A stretch of 64,000 bases of DNA, from NCBI GenBank assembly GCA_947579605.1, contig OX388307.1, positions 12,005,237 to 12,069,236 of the forward strand. Reading direction: 5' to 3'. The first letter of the stretch is position 1. The number at the start of each line of letters is the position of its first letter. Of this stretch, positions 47,401 through 57,170 are shown in pieces. The stretch is from Athripsodes cinereus (lineage: Eukaryota > Arthropoda > Insecta > Trichoptera > Leptoceridae). The translations under genes and the position numbers were made by a program. A model generated the notes under the pieces. It ran no database searches. It was not told the origin of the DNA and saw nothing but the letters and a program-made list of their open reading frames with translations.

Positions 47401-50400
47401 CCTAAGTAGTGTAAAAATAAAATTACATCCACAGTTAAAAAGTAAGTATTGTTGTTCTTATATAGCTATTTTGAACAAAACTGGTTTTGAAACGACCTTG
47501 AAATGACTCCCGTAACAGTTCACTGCTTGGTGTACACTTAATGTACTAAAATCCAATCAGTCCCTATCTGAATACACCGTGTCGATTTTACATATAAGCT
47601 TTGTGTCCTAAACCTCACGCAGTCGCAATATGAATACAGTGTGTTGACCAAGTGTCGACATTTCATGTACACATTATGTTCTTAGCCCCACAGACATAAT
47701 GTAGACGTAGCGTTATGACACTTTGTGTCCTAAACTTCACACAGTCATAAACTGTAGTAAGAGATACTGCGACTGGAATCAGTGTACAGATTATTTTGCG
47801 ACTTACATTTAGTCACCACGACCGTATTTGGTTGTGTGGATGGTTTATTTATAAAATCATATAGAAGTATGCAGTATGATAGAGAACATGAAATACTCTG
47901 ATGGTATGAAAATATGGTTTAAGTTGGAGTTCATTGTTACTGATGTATAATAATTTTGTATACAGCTTGTTTATTTGTTATTTAAAGTTGAAATGTACAA
48001 TTAAAAATGGAAGAAAACGCTATTGGTTTAAGTTTTGCTTCATGCAACTTTATATGTTTCGTTAACGTCGAGACCAGGTTACTATAATCAAATATAAAGT
48101 AAAATTAAAACCAATTGTATTTTCTTCTATTTATAAAAACATGGAGTTTTATAAAAAAACATTTAGGCACTCAATTAATGTATAATTATATTTTTCCTTC
48201 TTTCTAGAATCCTTTCAGAGAATGTCATTAATGAATCAATAAAAAATGTTTGGAATAAGGAAAGTCAAGGGAAATTAGATAGTCTCTGTATGCATTTTCC
48301 TGAGGAAGATTCAACTTATGGGAATATAAATAATTTTAAAGAATCTCCGGTTAGTATCTATTGAAGAATGTCAAAATATTCATATTATTATAAACTTGTT
48401 GACTTAATATATATATATTAAGTCAACAAGTTTATATACGTATGCAAAGGCATGAGCCAAGTCTCTGCCCGACTGTACGCAGTGAAATGGAGTAAAACCT
48501 TCACCTTCATACTGTCTCCTGCGTAAAATCAAATGATCTTTCATTCATGAGGTGCATGTTGTACATGCATTTCGGATGAAAATTGGATCATACAGTCTTC
48601 ATATATATATATATATAGCTAGCGTGGAATACAATAAATTGAAATATTCCACTACTAGATTTGTAGACTTTGTGGTTTTTCCTGTATAGTATATCCAATA
48701 CATTATAATATCATATCTTTGACGCATATGGCAGCAATGAGGCTTGCCACCCATCATGTCGCGTCAAAGTGAGTGAAGGGCACAAAGAGGAGAGCGGAAT
48801 GCAGGGTGGAAGTTTTGAATGTGAGAGGAGGGATGGTGAGAAAGACTGACGAAATTTTAGAGATGATGAATGATAAGTATTTGGATGTTTTGTGTGTCTG
48901 CGAAACGAATAGGAAAGGGTGTGGTATTAAAGAAAGTGATGGAAGGATCGAGCTGTGGTCTGGTGTTCCAGATACACAACACGCATGTCAAGGTGTGGGT
49001 GCTTTTTTATCGGAAAGAATGAGCGAATGTATGAAAGGGTATGAATGTGTAAGTTCCAGGCTAATCTGGATCCGTTTCAAAGTGGGGATGACTAGGATCT
49101 TACTCATAGTTGGGTATGGTCCTGGGAACGATGCCATAGAGATGGAAAAGGAAGAGTTCTGGAATGGCGTGAGAAAGATTGCAGAAGATAAAAAAGATAA
49201 TGAAAGATTGATCTTGGCAGGTGATTTGAATGGATGGGCGGGTGGGAGGAATGAACTTGAAAGTGTTTTGGGAATGAATGGAGACAGTAGAGTGAACGAT
49301 AATGGCAAAAGAATAATTGAGATGGATCTCTTTGTGGCGAATACCTTTTTCGCCCACAAGGAGATCCACATGTATACCTGGGAGAGAGGGAATGAAAGAT
49401 CGATGATTGACCTCGTGTGTGTGGACTCTTGTCTCAGGAAGGCGACCACGGATACTAGAGTGTATCGAGACGCTGAACTGGAGACGGATTATTTTCTTGT
49501 CGTCTCAAGAATAAATCTATTCTCCGGTTGGCGTTCAAGAACACAAAAGTCCACACCATCTATGAGATTGAGAGTCGAAAAACTGAAAGATGAGAGTGTA
49601 AAGAAGTAAAGAATGAATATGTAAAAACTGTGAATGAGAAGCTGAGTGCGTACGAAAAGAATTATCTAACGATGAATGAAAGGTGGGATGTCTTAAAAAG
49701 TGTGCTTGTAGGAAGTGCAAAAGAAACATGTGGTGAAGCTAAAGTAGGACGTAAGAAAGGCGATGCATGGTGGGATAGTGATGTGAAAGAAGCTGTAGAT
49801 AAGAAGAAGAATGCTTGGAAAGACTTACTGAGTGTGAAACAGTGTGACACATGTGAAAAAGAGCGAAAGAAAGAAATTTACAAAACATGCAAGAAGGAAG
49901 TGCGTGAAGTTGTGAAAATGAAGAAAAAAATGCTTGAAGATGAAGAATGTAAGAAATTGTCTACGTATGCGAGTGAAAATATGAAGATTTTTTGGAAGGA
50001 AGTGAAACGAAAGAGGACAGGTTCAAGTGTGAACAGTATGAAAGGAGGTTTGGAGCTTTTCAACGATTGTTGGAGAGAAGGTGTTACACCAGAAGATTAG
50101 AGGAGGGCTATCATCTGCCCCCTGTACAAGGGGGCAGATGCTCTAGACTTGAATGCGAGAGTTATCGGGCTATTAGCTTACTGAGCTCAATAGGGAAACT
50201 GTATGGTAGAATTTTGATTGAGTACGAAAGATAACTGAGTGTAAGATATGGGATGCGCAAGGAGCTTTTTTGAATGGCAGAGGGTGCACCGATCAGATCT
50301 TATCCCTGCGAATGGTTATAGAGAAGTTTCTGGGTAAACACCAGAAGCTTTTTTGTGCGTTCGTGGATTTGGAGAAAGCATATGATCTAGTGGACCGGGA

Positions 50401-53400
50401 AAGGTTGTGGCGCATGTTGTCGGAGTATGGGGTGAGCAGCCGGTTGATCCGCGCAATATCTTCACTTTACGTGGGAAGCTCCGCTTGCGTGAGGGTAAAT
50501 AACACTCTCTCGGAGTGGTTTCTCCTCACCAAGGGAGTGAAGCAAGGTTGTGTCATGTCTCCGTGGCTGTTCAACCTATTCTTCGACTACTGTATGCGAC
50601 CTGTGAAAGAGATGGATGTTGGTGTCGAGCTGAGTGGGTTTCGGGTGAATGTATTGATGTACGCAGATGATTTGATGTTAATGGCTGAGAGTGAAAGGGA
50701 CTTACAAGAGATTGTTACGTGTGTGTATGATAGTTGCAAATTTGAATGGTTTGAAAATGAATGTTATGAAGACGAAAGTTCTTGTGTTTGAAAGAGAGAA
50801 TGAAAAAATGATTTGCGAGATCAAAGTTGGTGACGAATGTTTGGAGCAAGTAAGTGAGTATGTATATTTGGGAAGTATGTTTACGAAGGATGGAAGATGC
50901 GATAGGGACATTGAAAGAAGGAAAGTGGCCGGTGCTAGAGTAAACGGTGCACTTCGACCCATTGTCAGCAATGGCAACGTGTCGAACATGGCTAAAATTC
51001 TGGTGCACAATACCTTTCTGGTACCGTCACTAACGTATGCAAGCGAGACATGGACGTGGTTGAAGAAGGACGAAAGTGGAATAAATGCAGTAGAGATGCG
51101 ATCGTTGAGAAGAATGGTTGGTAAAACGCTGCGTGATAGAGTGAAGAATGAGGATATTAGAAGAATGAGCGGATGCAAGAAGAGTGTTGTGGACAGAATG
51201 CGCGTGAATAAACTACGGTGGTTTGGGCATGTTGAACGAATGAACGAGGTAAGAATGACAAAGAGGATATACTTATCTGAAAGAAAGGGTGTGAGGAAAC
51301 GCGGGCGTCCGAGAACCATGTGGATCAAATTCTCAAGGACAGCCGCGTGTTGAGTAAGGAACTGAGGTGCGTGTATGAGAAACTGTATGAATGTGGAGGA
51401 AGCGAAGGAAGTGTGTAAAGAGATCTGTTTGGCGTTCCGTTCTCTCTGCCTACCCCGCTTGGGACATGGCGTGAAGGTATAGTATAGTATAGTAGTATAA
51501 TATCACATGAATATGTAAACCAATAACTTTGATCATATACATTTTGTTTCCTTTTTTATTTTATTTTGTATCAAGAGTTAAAAATATTAATAAGTTTATG
51601 TGTATATGAGTATAGTAGTAGTATAGTATATGAGTAAGGCTCCAGAATCTTGCTTATAAACCATCAACATGACTTACGTACAAATATATTAAAAAATTTG
51701 CATTTTGGTTTGATAAATTTCCAGTATTATGTGGACACTTACTTTGTAAAGAGCAAATAGTAAACATTATTTTTAAAATTCACATTAATAGAAAACTAAA
51801 GTATTAATTTTTTTAAAAAAAAAAAAAGATATATCTGGGTTTTGTTATAAACCCAAATACAACCTTATACATCTTTACCACGGACCCCCTGTTCACGAGG
51901 CTGAGACTCTACCTCCAGGCTGCCGACGAACGCTAAATCTTAGAATACGAGGGCGGTCCGATAAGTACTTAGCCTCTCCGCCCGGTGGCATCACTATCAC
52001 AAGAAAAATATACCATCGTGTAGTGCATTCTTGTAGACAGCTACTATCAAAATTTCAGCCAAATTGGACTTATGGTTTTGTTTTGACCGCGTGTGGAAGC
52101 GGGCGGGTCCACGGATTTTTGAAAAATGGAAAAAGAGCAATATCGGTCGGTGATTTGATTCTTGTTTTTGGAAGGGAAATCGCGCAACGAAATCAAAGAC
52201 TGCTTGGATGCTGTGTACGGTGACTCTTGTTCTTTGATAACGATCGTCAAAAATTGGTTTAAGAGTTTCGACATGGTCGTACGTCGGTTTTTGACGAGTC
52301 ACGCCCAGGTGCCCCGAAAACGGTTACCTCGGAGGATAACGTGTCAAAAGTCCGCAATATCGTAATGGCAGACCGCCGATTTAAGGTGCATAAGATAGCT
52401 AAGATAATAGGCATCTCAAAAGACTAAATGGATTATACCATTCATGAAATTTTGGACATGAGAAAGCTGTTGGCACAATGGGTGCCGCATTTTGTCACTC
52501 CGGACAACAAGCGCAACCATGAGACTATTTCAGAGCAGTTTTTGACGCTATTTAAGAGCAATCCGAAGGAGTTTCTGCGTCGTTTCGAAGCCACTGACAA
52601 AACATAGAGCCACTGAGACACGCCAAAGAACAAGGGACAGTCGAAACAGTGGATTTTACCCGGCGAACGTGCTCCAAAGAAGGCGAAGACTGTCCTATCG
52701 ACCGGAAAGGTGATACTCACCGATTTTTGGGATTTGCAAGGTGTGATCAACATCGACTGCCTGGAGAAAGGTATAACGATCACAAGGCTCTACTATACCA
52801 AATTATTGGGCCTATTCGATGCCGAATTGTAGAAAAAACGGTCCCATTCGACGAAGAAAAACTGATCTTCCACGGTGACAATACACCGGCTAACACCTCC
52901 GTTGTCGCCACGGCCAAATTGGTTGAATAGGGCTACGGACTGCTACTCTATCCACCGTATTCTCTAGATTTGGCTCCGTGCGACTTCTTTTTGTTTCCAA
53001 ACTTGAAAAAGTCACTCGCTGGGTGGAAATTTGAGTCAAATGAGGAGGTCATTGCCGCCACGGAAGCCTACTTTGTAGACCTCGAGAAAACGTATTTTTT
53101 AGACGGGTTAAAGAATTTTGGATCGCTGGTTCAAGTGTATCGAGCTAAAAGAAGACGATGTTGAAAAATAAATCACCACTTTTCCAAAAAATTTATTTTT
53201 TCTTATGTAGGCTAAGTACTTATCGGACCACCCTCGTAATTGTATTAAAAATATAGTAACTTACAGATTATATCTCAGTGTCATTCATATATTTTTAAAT
53301 GCAGGTTCAACTGAGAGGACACTGATTTTTCTCAAAATCAGCAAGATTTGTACTTAGAAATAATCATAAATCATAATATAACCAATATATTATTTTTTAG

Positions 53401-53574
53401 GCTGCACTCAAGCTGCTTTTAGATGAATTGCAACAAAAAGAGGTATCTCTAACATATGATATAGATCTGGACAACACTACAGTGAGAATGTCAAGTGAGT
53501 TTGATGAAACAGTTCACTTCCACACCATGTATGCTGCTGACAATTCTCAGGACACTGTTACATCTGACTACTAG
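32466..53574 (+). CDS. Spd-2: Spd-2/CEP192-like centrosome protein, 20 exons, 1,526 aa
   Basis: Exons: 32466-32611, 33843-33946, 34023-34072, 34196-34573, 36687-36841, 37362-37501, 37849-38151, 38502-39416, 39507-39626, 39801-39845, 39957-40652, 40733-40903, 41138-41366, 41635-41755, 42522-42665, 43450-43611, 43737-43923, 44196-44394, 48208-48349, 53401-53574. All borders are GT..AG, every phase closes, and the sum is 4,581 nt. Residues 1-785 are polar and disordered, with SVGNYFKRRSENI near 291. From about 785 the protein becomes beta-rich, with repeated ASH/PapD-like stretches (GIPHDINIKLRSLSSRWI; ALWLTNGGTLKSHYKI; ELSWGSLKIGSSQIKD; VEFRPNKCNGFMGALKI). This matches Spd-2/CEP192, which recruits pericentriolar material and mitotic kinases to centrioles. 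Another ASH-domain protein is possible. Donor GTTAGT after exon 5 is weaker than the rest. AATAAA lies at 53955-53960 and 54069-54074. Introns 1, 4, 5, 7, 14, 15, 18 and 19 carry transposons. Confidence 0.8.
33031..33517 (+). mobile_element. hAT MITE family A copy 2, 487 bp, TSD CTTTACAT
   Basis: Ends CAGGGATGTTGCGGATGTCG and CGCAACATCCCTG, duplication CTTTACAT at 33023-33030 and 33518-33525. It is packed with GCGGAT hexamers and lies in intron 1 of the Spd-2-like gene. The 251-codon frame across it is a by-product of its composition. Confidence 0.96.
34925..36570 (+). mobile_element. Jockey/CR1-like reverse transcriptase relic, split by a foldback element
   Basis: Left part reads KVSKIISKGDNDNPGNYRSI and enters the foldback element at 35019. 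On the other side, from 36286, it resumes as LPVLCKVSEQLIQ. Further on PLLFLLNINYLVPSMPI and QTAIYSLMIH resemble the RT blocks around PLLF..INDLP and the YADD region. Stops and a deletion show it is dead. It lies in intron 4 of the Spd-2-like gene. Confidence 0.75.
35019..36281. mobile_element. Foldback-type element, 1,263 bp, TSD TACT
   Basis: Ends GGGTCATTCCGTGTCAA and TTGACACGGAATAACCC open into inverted arms of roughly 400 bp each. A partial third copy of the arm sequence lies in direct orientation in the middle (around 35500-35640). The flanking TACT at 35015-35018 and 36282-36285 is a 4-bp duplication; removing the element and one TACT rejoins the RT relic in frame. No transposase frame exists. 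Confidence 0.9.
37100..37335 (-). mobile_element. 5'-truncated RTE-like retrotransposon (same family as 48713-51495)
   Basis: Read on the minus strand it matches the C-terminal codons (RKRGRPRT.W and on) and the short 3' UTR with AGAGAGAACGGAACGCC-type sequence of the 48713-51495 element. It lies in intron 5 of the Spd-2-like gene. Confidence 0.85.
38218..38340 (+). mobile_element. CR1/L2-type retrotransposon 3' tail
   Basis: It encodes TTFRSKLKTLLFQHSFLRP then a stop, the C-terminal signature of CR1/L2 ORF2. A tail GGCGCCGAATAAATCATCC and TACATACATA follow. It lies in intron 7 of the Spd-2-like gene. Confidence 0.8.
41826..41945 (+). mobile_element. hAT-type terminal fragment
   Basis: Starts CAGTGATTCCCAAAGTGGTC, a typical hAT end related to the one at 12524. 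GTCCAC words follow. No partner end or 8-bp duplication was found, so it is probably truncated. It lies in intron 14 of the Spd-2-like gene. Confidence 0.5.
41946..42095 (-). repeat. Dispersed repeat B, copy 1
   Basis: Complement of the family seen at 58225-58445 and 60500-60900. It shares AAATATTTCAAAAACTCC, CTCGGTTTTCTTA, GTACCTTTTTCTACA and TACCCGGTA blocks. Nature unknown. Confidence 0.65.
42735..43204 (+). mobile_element. hAT MITE family A copy 3, 470 bp, TSD GTACATAT
   Basis: Ends CAGGGATGTTGCGGATGTCG and CGCGACATCCCTG, duplication GTACATAT at 42727-42734 and 43205-43212. Same orientation as copy 2. It lies in intron 15 of the Spd-2-like gene, 69 bp past the donor. Confidence 0.96.
44395..45220. 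other. Intron 18 of the Spd-2-like gene, first part, nothing recognised
   Basis: AT-rich, no element ends identified. Confidence 0.4.
45740..46984 (+). mobile_element. Nested element with ends ATATGAAGACT..GGAAAAAACATG, family unknown
   Basis: Inverted ends share ATATGAAGACT and GACGGAAAAAACATGC with one or two mismatches over about 37 bp. Related words (ACATGCTAAGTCAACTAA near 45974, GACTTAGCATGTTCTTTCCG near 46700) repeat further in. It contains the 119-codon frame at 46091. The target duplication is not clear because the ends run into short AT words. Confidence 0.65.
46091..46450 (+). CDS. 119-aa frame in the nested element, N-terminal piece of a transposon protein joined to a Pro-rich tail
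   Basis: ATG with A at -3 (AAAATGAGTG). The first 76 residues (MSDSDGEYENVANIKQGAKK onwards, with GEDCNCKRLQCFKNVSEYQR and NEMLKHFNE) look like a Cys-containing N-terminal domain that I associate with insect transposon-encoded proteins, though I cannot name the superfamily. The last ~43 residues are Pro/Arg-rich (NPHPRRNPPKYLPRPRPK) and come from DNA that is much richer in C than its surroundings. The switch suggests a deletion or captured segment that replaced the catalytic part. Expression is unknown; TAA at 46448-46450 is followed by AATAATAAAG. Confidence 0.45.
   Translation: MSDSDGEYENVANIKQGAKKKIVYGRLSDANRRLNIQSHETGEDCNCKRLQCFKNVSEYQRNEMLKHFNESHLPNPHPRRNPPKYLPRPRPKTAEQSHQTPRGKPTDYGSQRVETQSFK
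47413..48207. other. Intron 18 of the Spd-2-like gene, last part
   Basis: No gene. A string CTTTGTGTCCTAAACCTCAC occurs at about 47599 and again with two changes at about 47720, so a short direct repeat is present. Confidence 0.4.
48389..48436. repeat. Perfect 48-bp palindrome just after exon 19
   Basis: Each arm is 24 bp and contains AAACTTGTTGACTTAATAT; the arms are exact complements with no spacer. It starts 39 bp past the end of exon 19. Confidence 0.95.
48526..48600. repeat. Short hairpin repeat, copy 2 (uninterrupted)
   Basis: A 75-bp near-palindrome with ATGATCT..TGCATGT..TACATGCA arms followed by GTCTTC and (AT)n. It shows the empty site for the element at 30380-31624. Confidence 0.8.
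48713..51495 (+). mobile_element. Near-complete RTE-like non-LTR retrotransposon in intron 19
   Basis: About 2.78 kb with a probable 10-bp duplication TATAATATCA at 48703-48712 and 51496-51505. An endonuclease frame (48773-49609) has LNVRGGMVRK, CVCETNR, LAGDLNGWAG and SMIDLVCV. Its last catalytic motif reads TDYFLVV, where the family has a Ser/Thr-Asp-His, so the catalytic His seems lost. The RT is spread over frames 49630-50100, 50270-50791 and 50691-51353. It carries AFVDLEKAYDLVDRERLW, KGVKQGCVMSPWLFN, MYADDLMLM, then LRWFGHVERM and RKRGRPRTMW. At least three frameshifts or stops make it dead. A short 3' UTR ends in TATAG repeats. Tails of the family are at 25609-25705 and 37100-37335. 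Confidence 0.92.
51948..53236 (+). mobile_element. Mariner element, 1,289 bp, transposase broken
   Basis: Ends CGAGGGCGGTCCGATAAGTA and TACTTATCGGACCACCCTCG, flanked by TA at 51946-51947 and 53237-53238. The length is normal for mariner. Transposase pieces: EKEQYRSVIRFLFLEGKSRN (with a frame break), SRPGAPKTVTSEDNVSKVR, RKLLAQWVPHFVTPDNKR, SKQWILPGERAPKKAKT, DNTPANTSVVATAKLVE, LAPCDFFLFPNLKKSLAGWK. The first catalytic block, normally DETW, reads DKT followed by a stop. The DNxPAH block reads DNTPAN. Several stops and shifts confirm it is dead. It lies in intron 19 of the Spd-2-like gene. Confidence 0.93.
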
Positions 53575-54282
53575 TTCAAACAGTAATGTTTTGTCTCTCT
53601 GTTGACATAGGAAAGAAATGAGAAGAAAAATGATTATTTTCTGATTATTTAATTTTCTTCTATATAAACAAAAAGAAAACAGAGATGGAACATTTGTTGG
53701 GTGAACATGTCTAACACTGATAATAATCTAAATGGCGCTGATGGTAAATGAACAAAAAATACAAGTGTCAGATATTTTTTTATTTATTGTAAAAACCTTT
53801 TTGGAATGTTTACATTTTCAAGAAGGAACTAGTGTAGCTATTAGATAACATATTTATAAAAAAAATATTAGCGATAAGTTTGGCACTGATTCATACAATC
53901 TATTTGTAAATTAATTCATATACCTATTATATTTAATCAAGATCATTCCGCTAAAATAAATGTTAAATGTATTTAGTTTCACAATTTGTTTATCTGTGAT
54001 TTGGTGAATGTACTTAAGATTTATATTGCACCTGATTGTTATTACATCATAAAAATGCTTGCATAACAAATAAAATTGTGTAAGGGACAATTCCCACAAA
54101 TGTTTTTAAAAGTATGTTTTTCTTTCTCACTCTGAATGGAACATGGATAAAAAATACACATACACGTATTCGTAATTTTTCAGTATATATAAAACAACAT
54201 TCTCAAAAAAAAAATGCGTAAGTTGGCCCACAGTAGTATCACAAATGACTTTTGTCTACCCCAGTAGAAAAAATCTTTATTA
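53575..54282. terminator. Convergent 3' UTRs of Spd-2 and UMP synthase
   Basis: Plus-strand AATAAA words at 53955-53960 and 54069-54074 can serve Spd-2. On the minus strand AATAAA (54281-54276) starts two bases after the UMP synthase stop, unusually close. If the real signal lies further on, the two transcripts would overlap. Confidence 0.5.
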
Positions 54283-56442
54283 CTAAGCGATTCTCTTCTT
54301 GTAACATGCCCACAGAGCGTCCCTATATGTTTTGGCTTGTTCTCCAGGATTTTGAGCTTTTATAATTCCTCTTCCTACAACTGCAATGTCGGCATCATTT
54401 TCTAAAATAACACACTCAGGAGTATTGTACTTCTGGCCTAAATTATCTCCATAACTATTCATTTGAACACCGGGAGTGAGTTGGATGAGTCCTGATGACT
54501 TGGAAACTCCTTTAGATTGGCAAACCACTCCTGCGACAATATCCAAGTGTTGATTAGCCATTTTTATAGCTGCCTCTATGTATTGAGGCCCACCAAGATT
54601 TCCCTGCAATACAATAGGGAATTGTTATTATATTCTATTCTACACAGTGATTACTTATTTTAAATGTCTCATAAATAAAAAAAATTATCTCTATGAATAA
54701 AGTATACACGTTAAATAAAAATGTAATAATAGAAAATGAGTGAGTGAGTACCTCGGAGCTCATTTCTGCCACTAAGAATACGCCCTTAGTTTGACTAGAT
54801 GAAATTCCTTGCAACACACCAGGCCCTGGCAGAGCATGGCAAGTGACCATATGAGCCCACTCTTCTACTTTATATATGCCACCTTTATATTGCAACTGAA
54901 CTGTATTCCCAATGTCTCCGTATTTACGGTCTTCCATCAACATCACATTCTGTTCTTCAGCAAGACTCATCAGTTTTGATATAAAAGATGGCTCAAAATC
55001 TTGTAAAATATCTATGTGTAGTTTGAGGACACAAATGTAAGGTCCAGTAATTTTAAGTAGTTCCAGAACTTGATCACAAGTAACTACGTCTGCAGCTAGA
55101 CATAAATTTGTTTGTTTCTCTGACATAAGTTTAAATAACATTTTGCCAATACGATTGTTTGCCGACTTTGATCTCTCCTCAAAGGATAATTTTGCTCTAT
55201 GGATGTCTGCAATTGGATTTTCTGAAACAGATCAAGTTGGAAAATTATCTGAACTACATAATTGTTTCTGCAGCTACCAAGATATACCTATATAATATAT
55301 TAACTACTAGATTTTATTACCTGGGATTGCTGAGGGTTATATAGACAGTCAAAAAGAGAAACCATGTAAATACATGAAATAATCCAGCTAGAGACCTATG
55401 TGGAAAAAATTACCAAATATATCTTTCTATTGTATTAACTTAGTTTGTTTTGAAAGTTTGCCACAGCACACACCCATATTTAATTTGAAATGTAGATACC
55501 TGTGTGGAAAAAAGTATAGAAAACCCCTCCCCAATTTAAAAACTTGAAGTTTGACAAACCAAATGCCTATATTTGAGTAAAAAAAGGTATGGATTGGATG
55601 AACCTTAATCAAGTGTAAAAATTGTATTATCACTTGCTTAGATGCGTGGATGCAAACAGAAACTTGAGGTTCATCAAGTATATAAGAATCTAAAAAAATA
55701 TTATATTATGATTACCCGATAAGCAAACTTTGGAATTTCTCAAATACTCTTCAACTTGAACAACTGTGGATGATGAAATTAGATTTGCTTTTTGCAAAAT
55801 ACCAATTAACTTAGACATTGTGAGCAAGGATGTCACCTCTATACCATTGTTTTTCAAGTTCTCTAATCCTCCTTGCTCCCTATCCAAGATAATTATAGCC
55901 TTGTTAACACAAATCTTTTCTTTCCTCAAATCATTTGTAGTTTCAAGAATACTGGAGCCAGTAGTTATAACATCTTCAATTATAATGCAGTTATCATTCT
56001 CATTATATTTCCCTTCAATTAACTTCTTTGTTCCATATTCCTTGGCTTCTTTTCTCCTTATTAGCATTGGAATTTTAGTTTTGACTGATAAAATGGTTGC
56101 AATAGGAAGAGCAGTGTAAGGAACTCCACACAACACATCACACTGCGTTTGAATTTTCGTTAATTCCAAGAGGAGATCTGCTACAGTTTCCTAAAAGCAA
56201 GATGATATGAATCCTGTCTGTTATCTTTCCAGAATAATGTGCTCCATGAATTATCTTAATTCATTTCAAATGATACTAACCATTAAATCAGGATGACCGA
56301 TAATTACCCTCAAGTCAAAATATATAGGAGAGTTGGAACCACTTTTCATTTTAAAATTCCCAAATTTAACAGCTTCACATTTGAAAAGATTTATAGCAAA
56401 TATGGATGTTTTCTCTTCCAATGAAGCCATTTTAGGATTCAT
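54283..56442 (-). CDS. Umps: Bifunctional UMP synthase (orotate phosphoribosyltransferase + OMP decarboxylase), 475 aa
   Basis: Minus-strand exons: 56442-56281, 56190-55716, 55221-54752, 54603-54283; all GT..AG, phases agree, 1,428 nt. The enzyme makes UMP from orotate and PRPP in two steps of cytosolic de novo pyrimidine synthesis. The N-terminal half has [49 protein letters not shown] and the PRPP-binding [13 protein letters not shown] (about 122-134). The decarboxylase half starts near 213: [14 protein letters not shown], catalytic [10 protein letters not shown] (about 310-319, Asp-Lys..Asp intact), HALPGPGV and the phosphate-binding [12 protein letters not shown]. Length and domain order match animal UMPS. 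ATG 56442 has A at -3; an in-frame ATG lies at 56430. Drosophila names this gene r-l. No frameshift or stop is present, so it should be functional. Confidence 0.95.
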
Positions 56443-56667
56443 TTTGCAGGCCACCAAATACAAATTTAAAACTATTTTATTCTACAAATTTTCGATATGA
56501 ATGAAAACAGACTATTTTGGACTAAACTTATAATATAAATTTGAATCGCGAATTCGTTTCTTATCATACAAAAAACTTTTAAACTCCAATTCTCTATCAT
56601 CGAGCAGAAAATGACACTTCCCAGCTTTTGTCCCCACGTGATAATAATAATAATAATTAGTGCAGAA

Positions 56668-57018
56668 CAGGGTTGCCAGATTGTGAATCCAAAATTACCG
56701 TACTTCTAGGGAAAAATTTCCGTACAATTACCGTACATCACTAAAGTGCACCGTTAGTTACTATCTTCTCGTGTTAAGAAGGCCTTTTCCCGAGTACAGT
56801 CGTTTTCGTCCCCCCGTGCTCTCATGCTATGTACACGTGATAAACGTCCTTGAGCTTGATGGATACAAAAAAATGATTTGTGTGCCAAATTACCGTACAT
56901 TTTCGTACATTAGTTTTGATTTGAAATTACCGTACTTTTGTCGTACGGTAATTTACTACCGTACGGGGAATGAAATTACCGTACAAGTACGGTAATTACC
57001 GTACGTCTGGCAACCCTG
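56668..57018. mobile_element. hAT MITE family C, 351 bp, TSD GTGCAGAA
   Basis: Ends CAGGGTTGCCAGA and TCTGGCAACCCTG with GTGCAGAA at 56660-56667 and 57019-57026. The words ATTACCGTAC and TTTCGTAC recur along it in both orientations. No transposase. It lies about 230 bp upstream of the UMP synthase ATG, in its probable promoter side. Confidence 0.95.
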
Positions 57019-57170
57019 GTGCAGAATATAATTATTATTAGAGGTGGGAATAACTATTATTTCAAAATAACGTTCAATCAGTTATCGGTATTTGTAAATA
57101 ACAGTTATTAAAAAATGTTATTTAATAACGATCAAATTGTAAAAAAAAAAACTTTTAAAGAATCCGAATA

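Larger units (their letters stand above)
45225..47412 (+). mobile_element. PiggyBac-like element in intron 18, itself interrupted
   Basis: TTAA at 45221-45224 precedes CCTTCTACCGTGAACGTG, a piggyBac-like end. The opposite end near 47412 is diverged but its complement shares ACGTGAGGTCTGACAG-like order; the right TTAA has decayed to GTAAAA. At about 45503 a frame starts MAEKRPFQSSEE, and after breaks comes EELNEIL with an acidic tail, as in piggyBac transposase N-termini. The rest of the transposase is missing. Another element occupies 45740-46984. Confidence 0.6.

Noticed and set aside
48988..49449. 153-codon minus-strand frame
   Set aside because: Antisense shadow of the endonuclease domain of the RTE-like element.
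50702..51328. 208-codon minus-strand frame
   Set aside because: Shadow of the reverse transcriptase on the plus strand; low-complexity translation with no domain.
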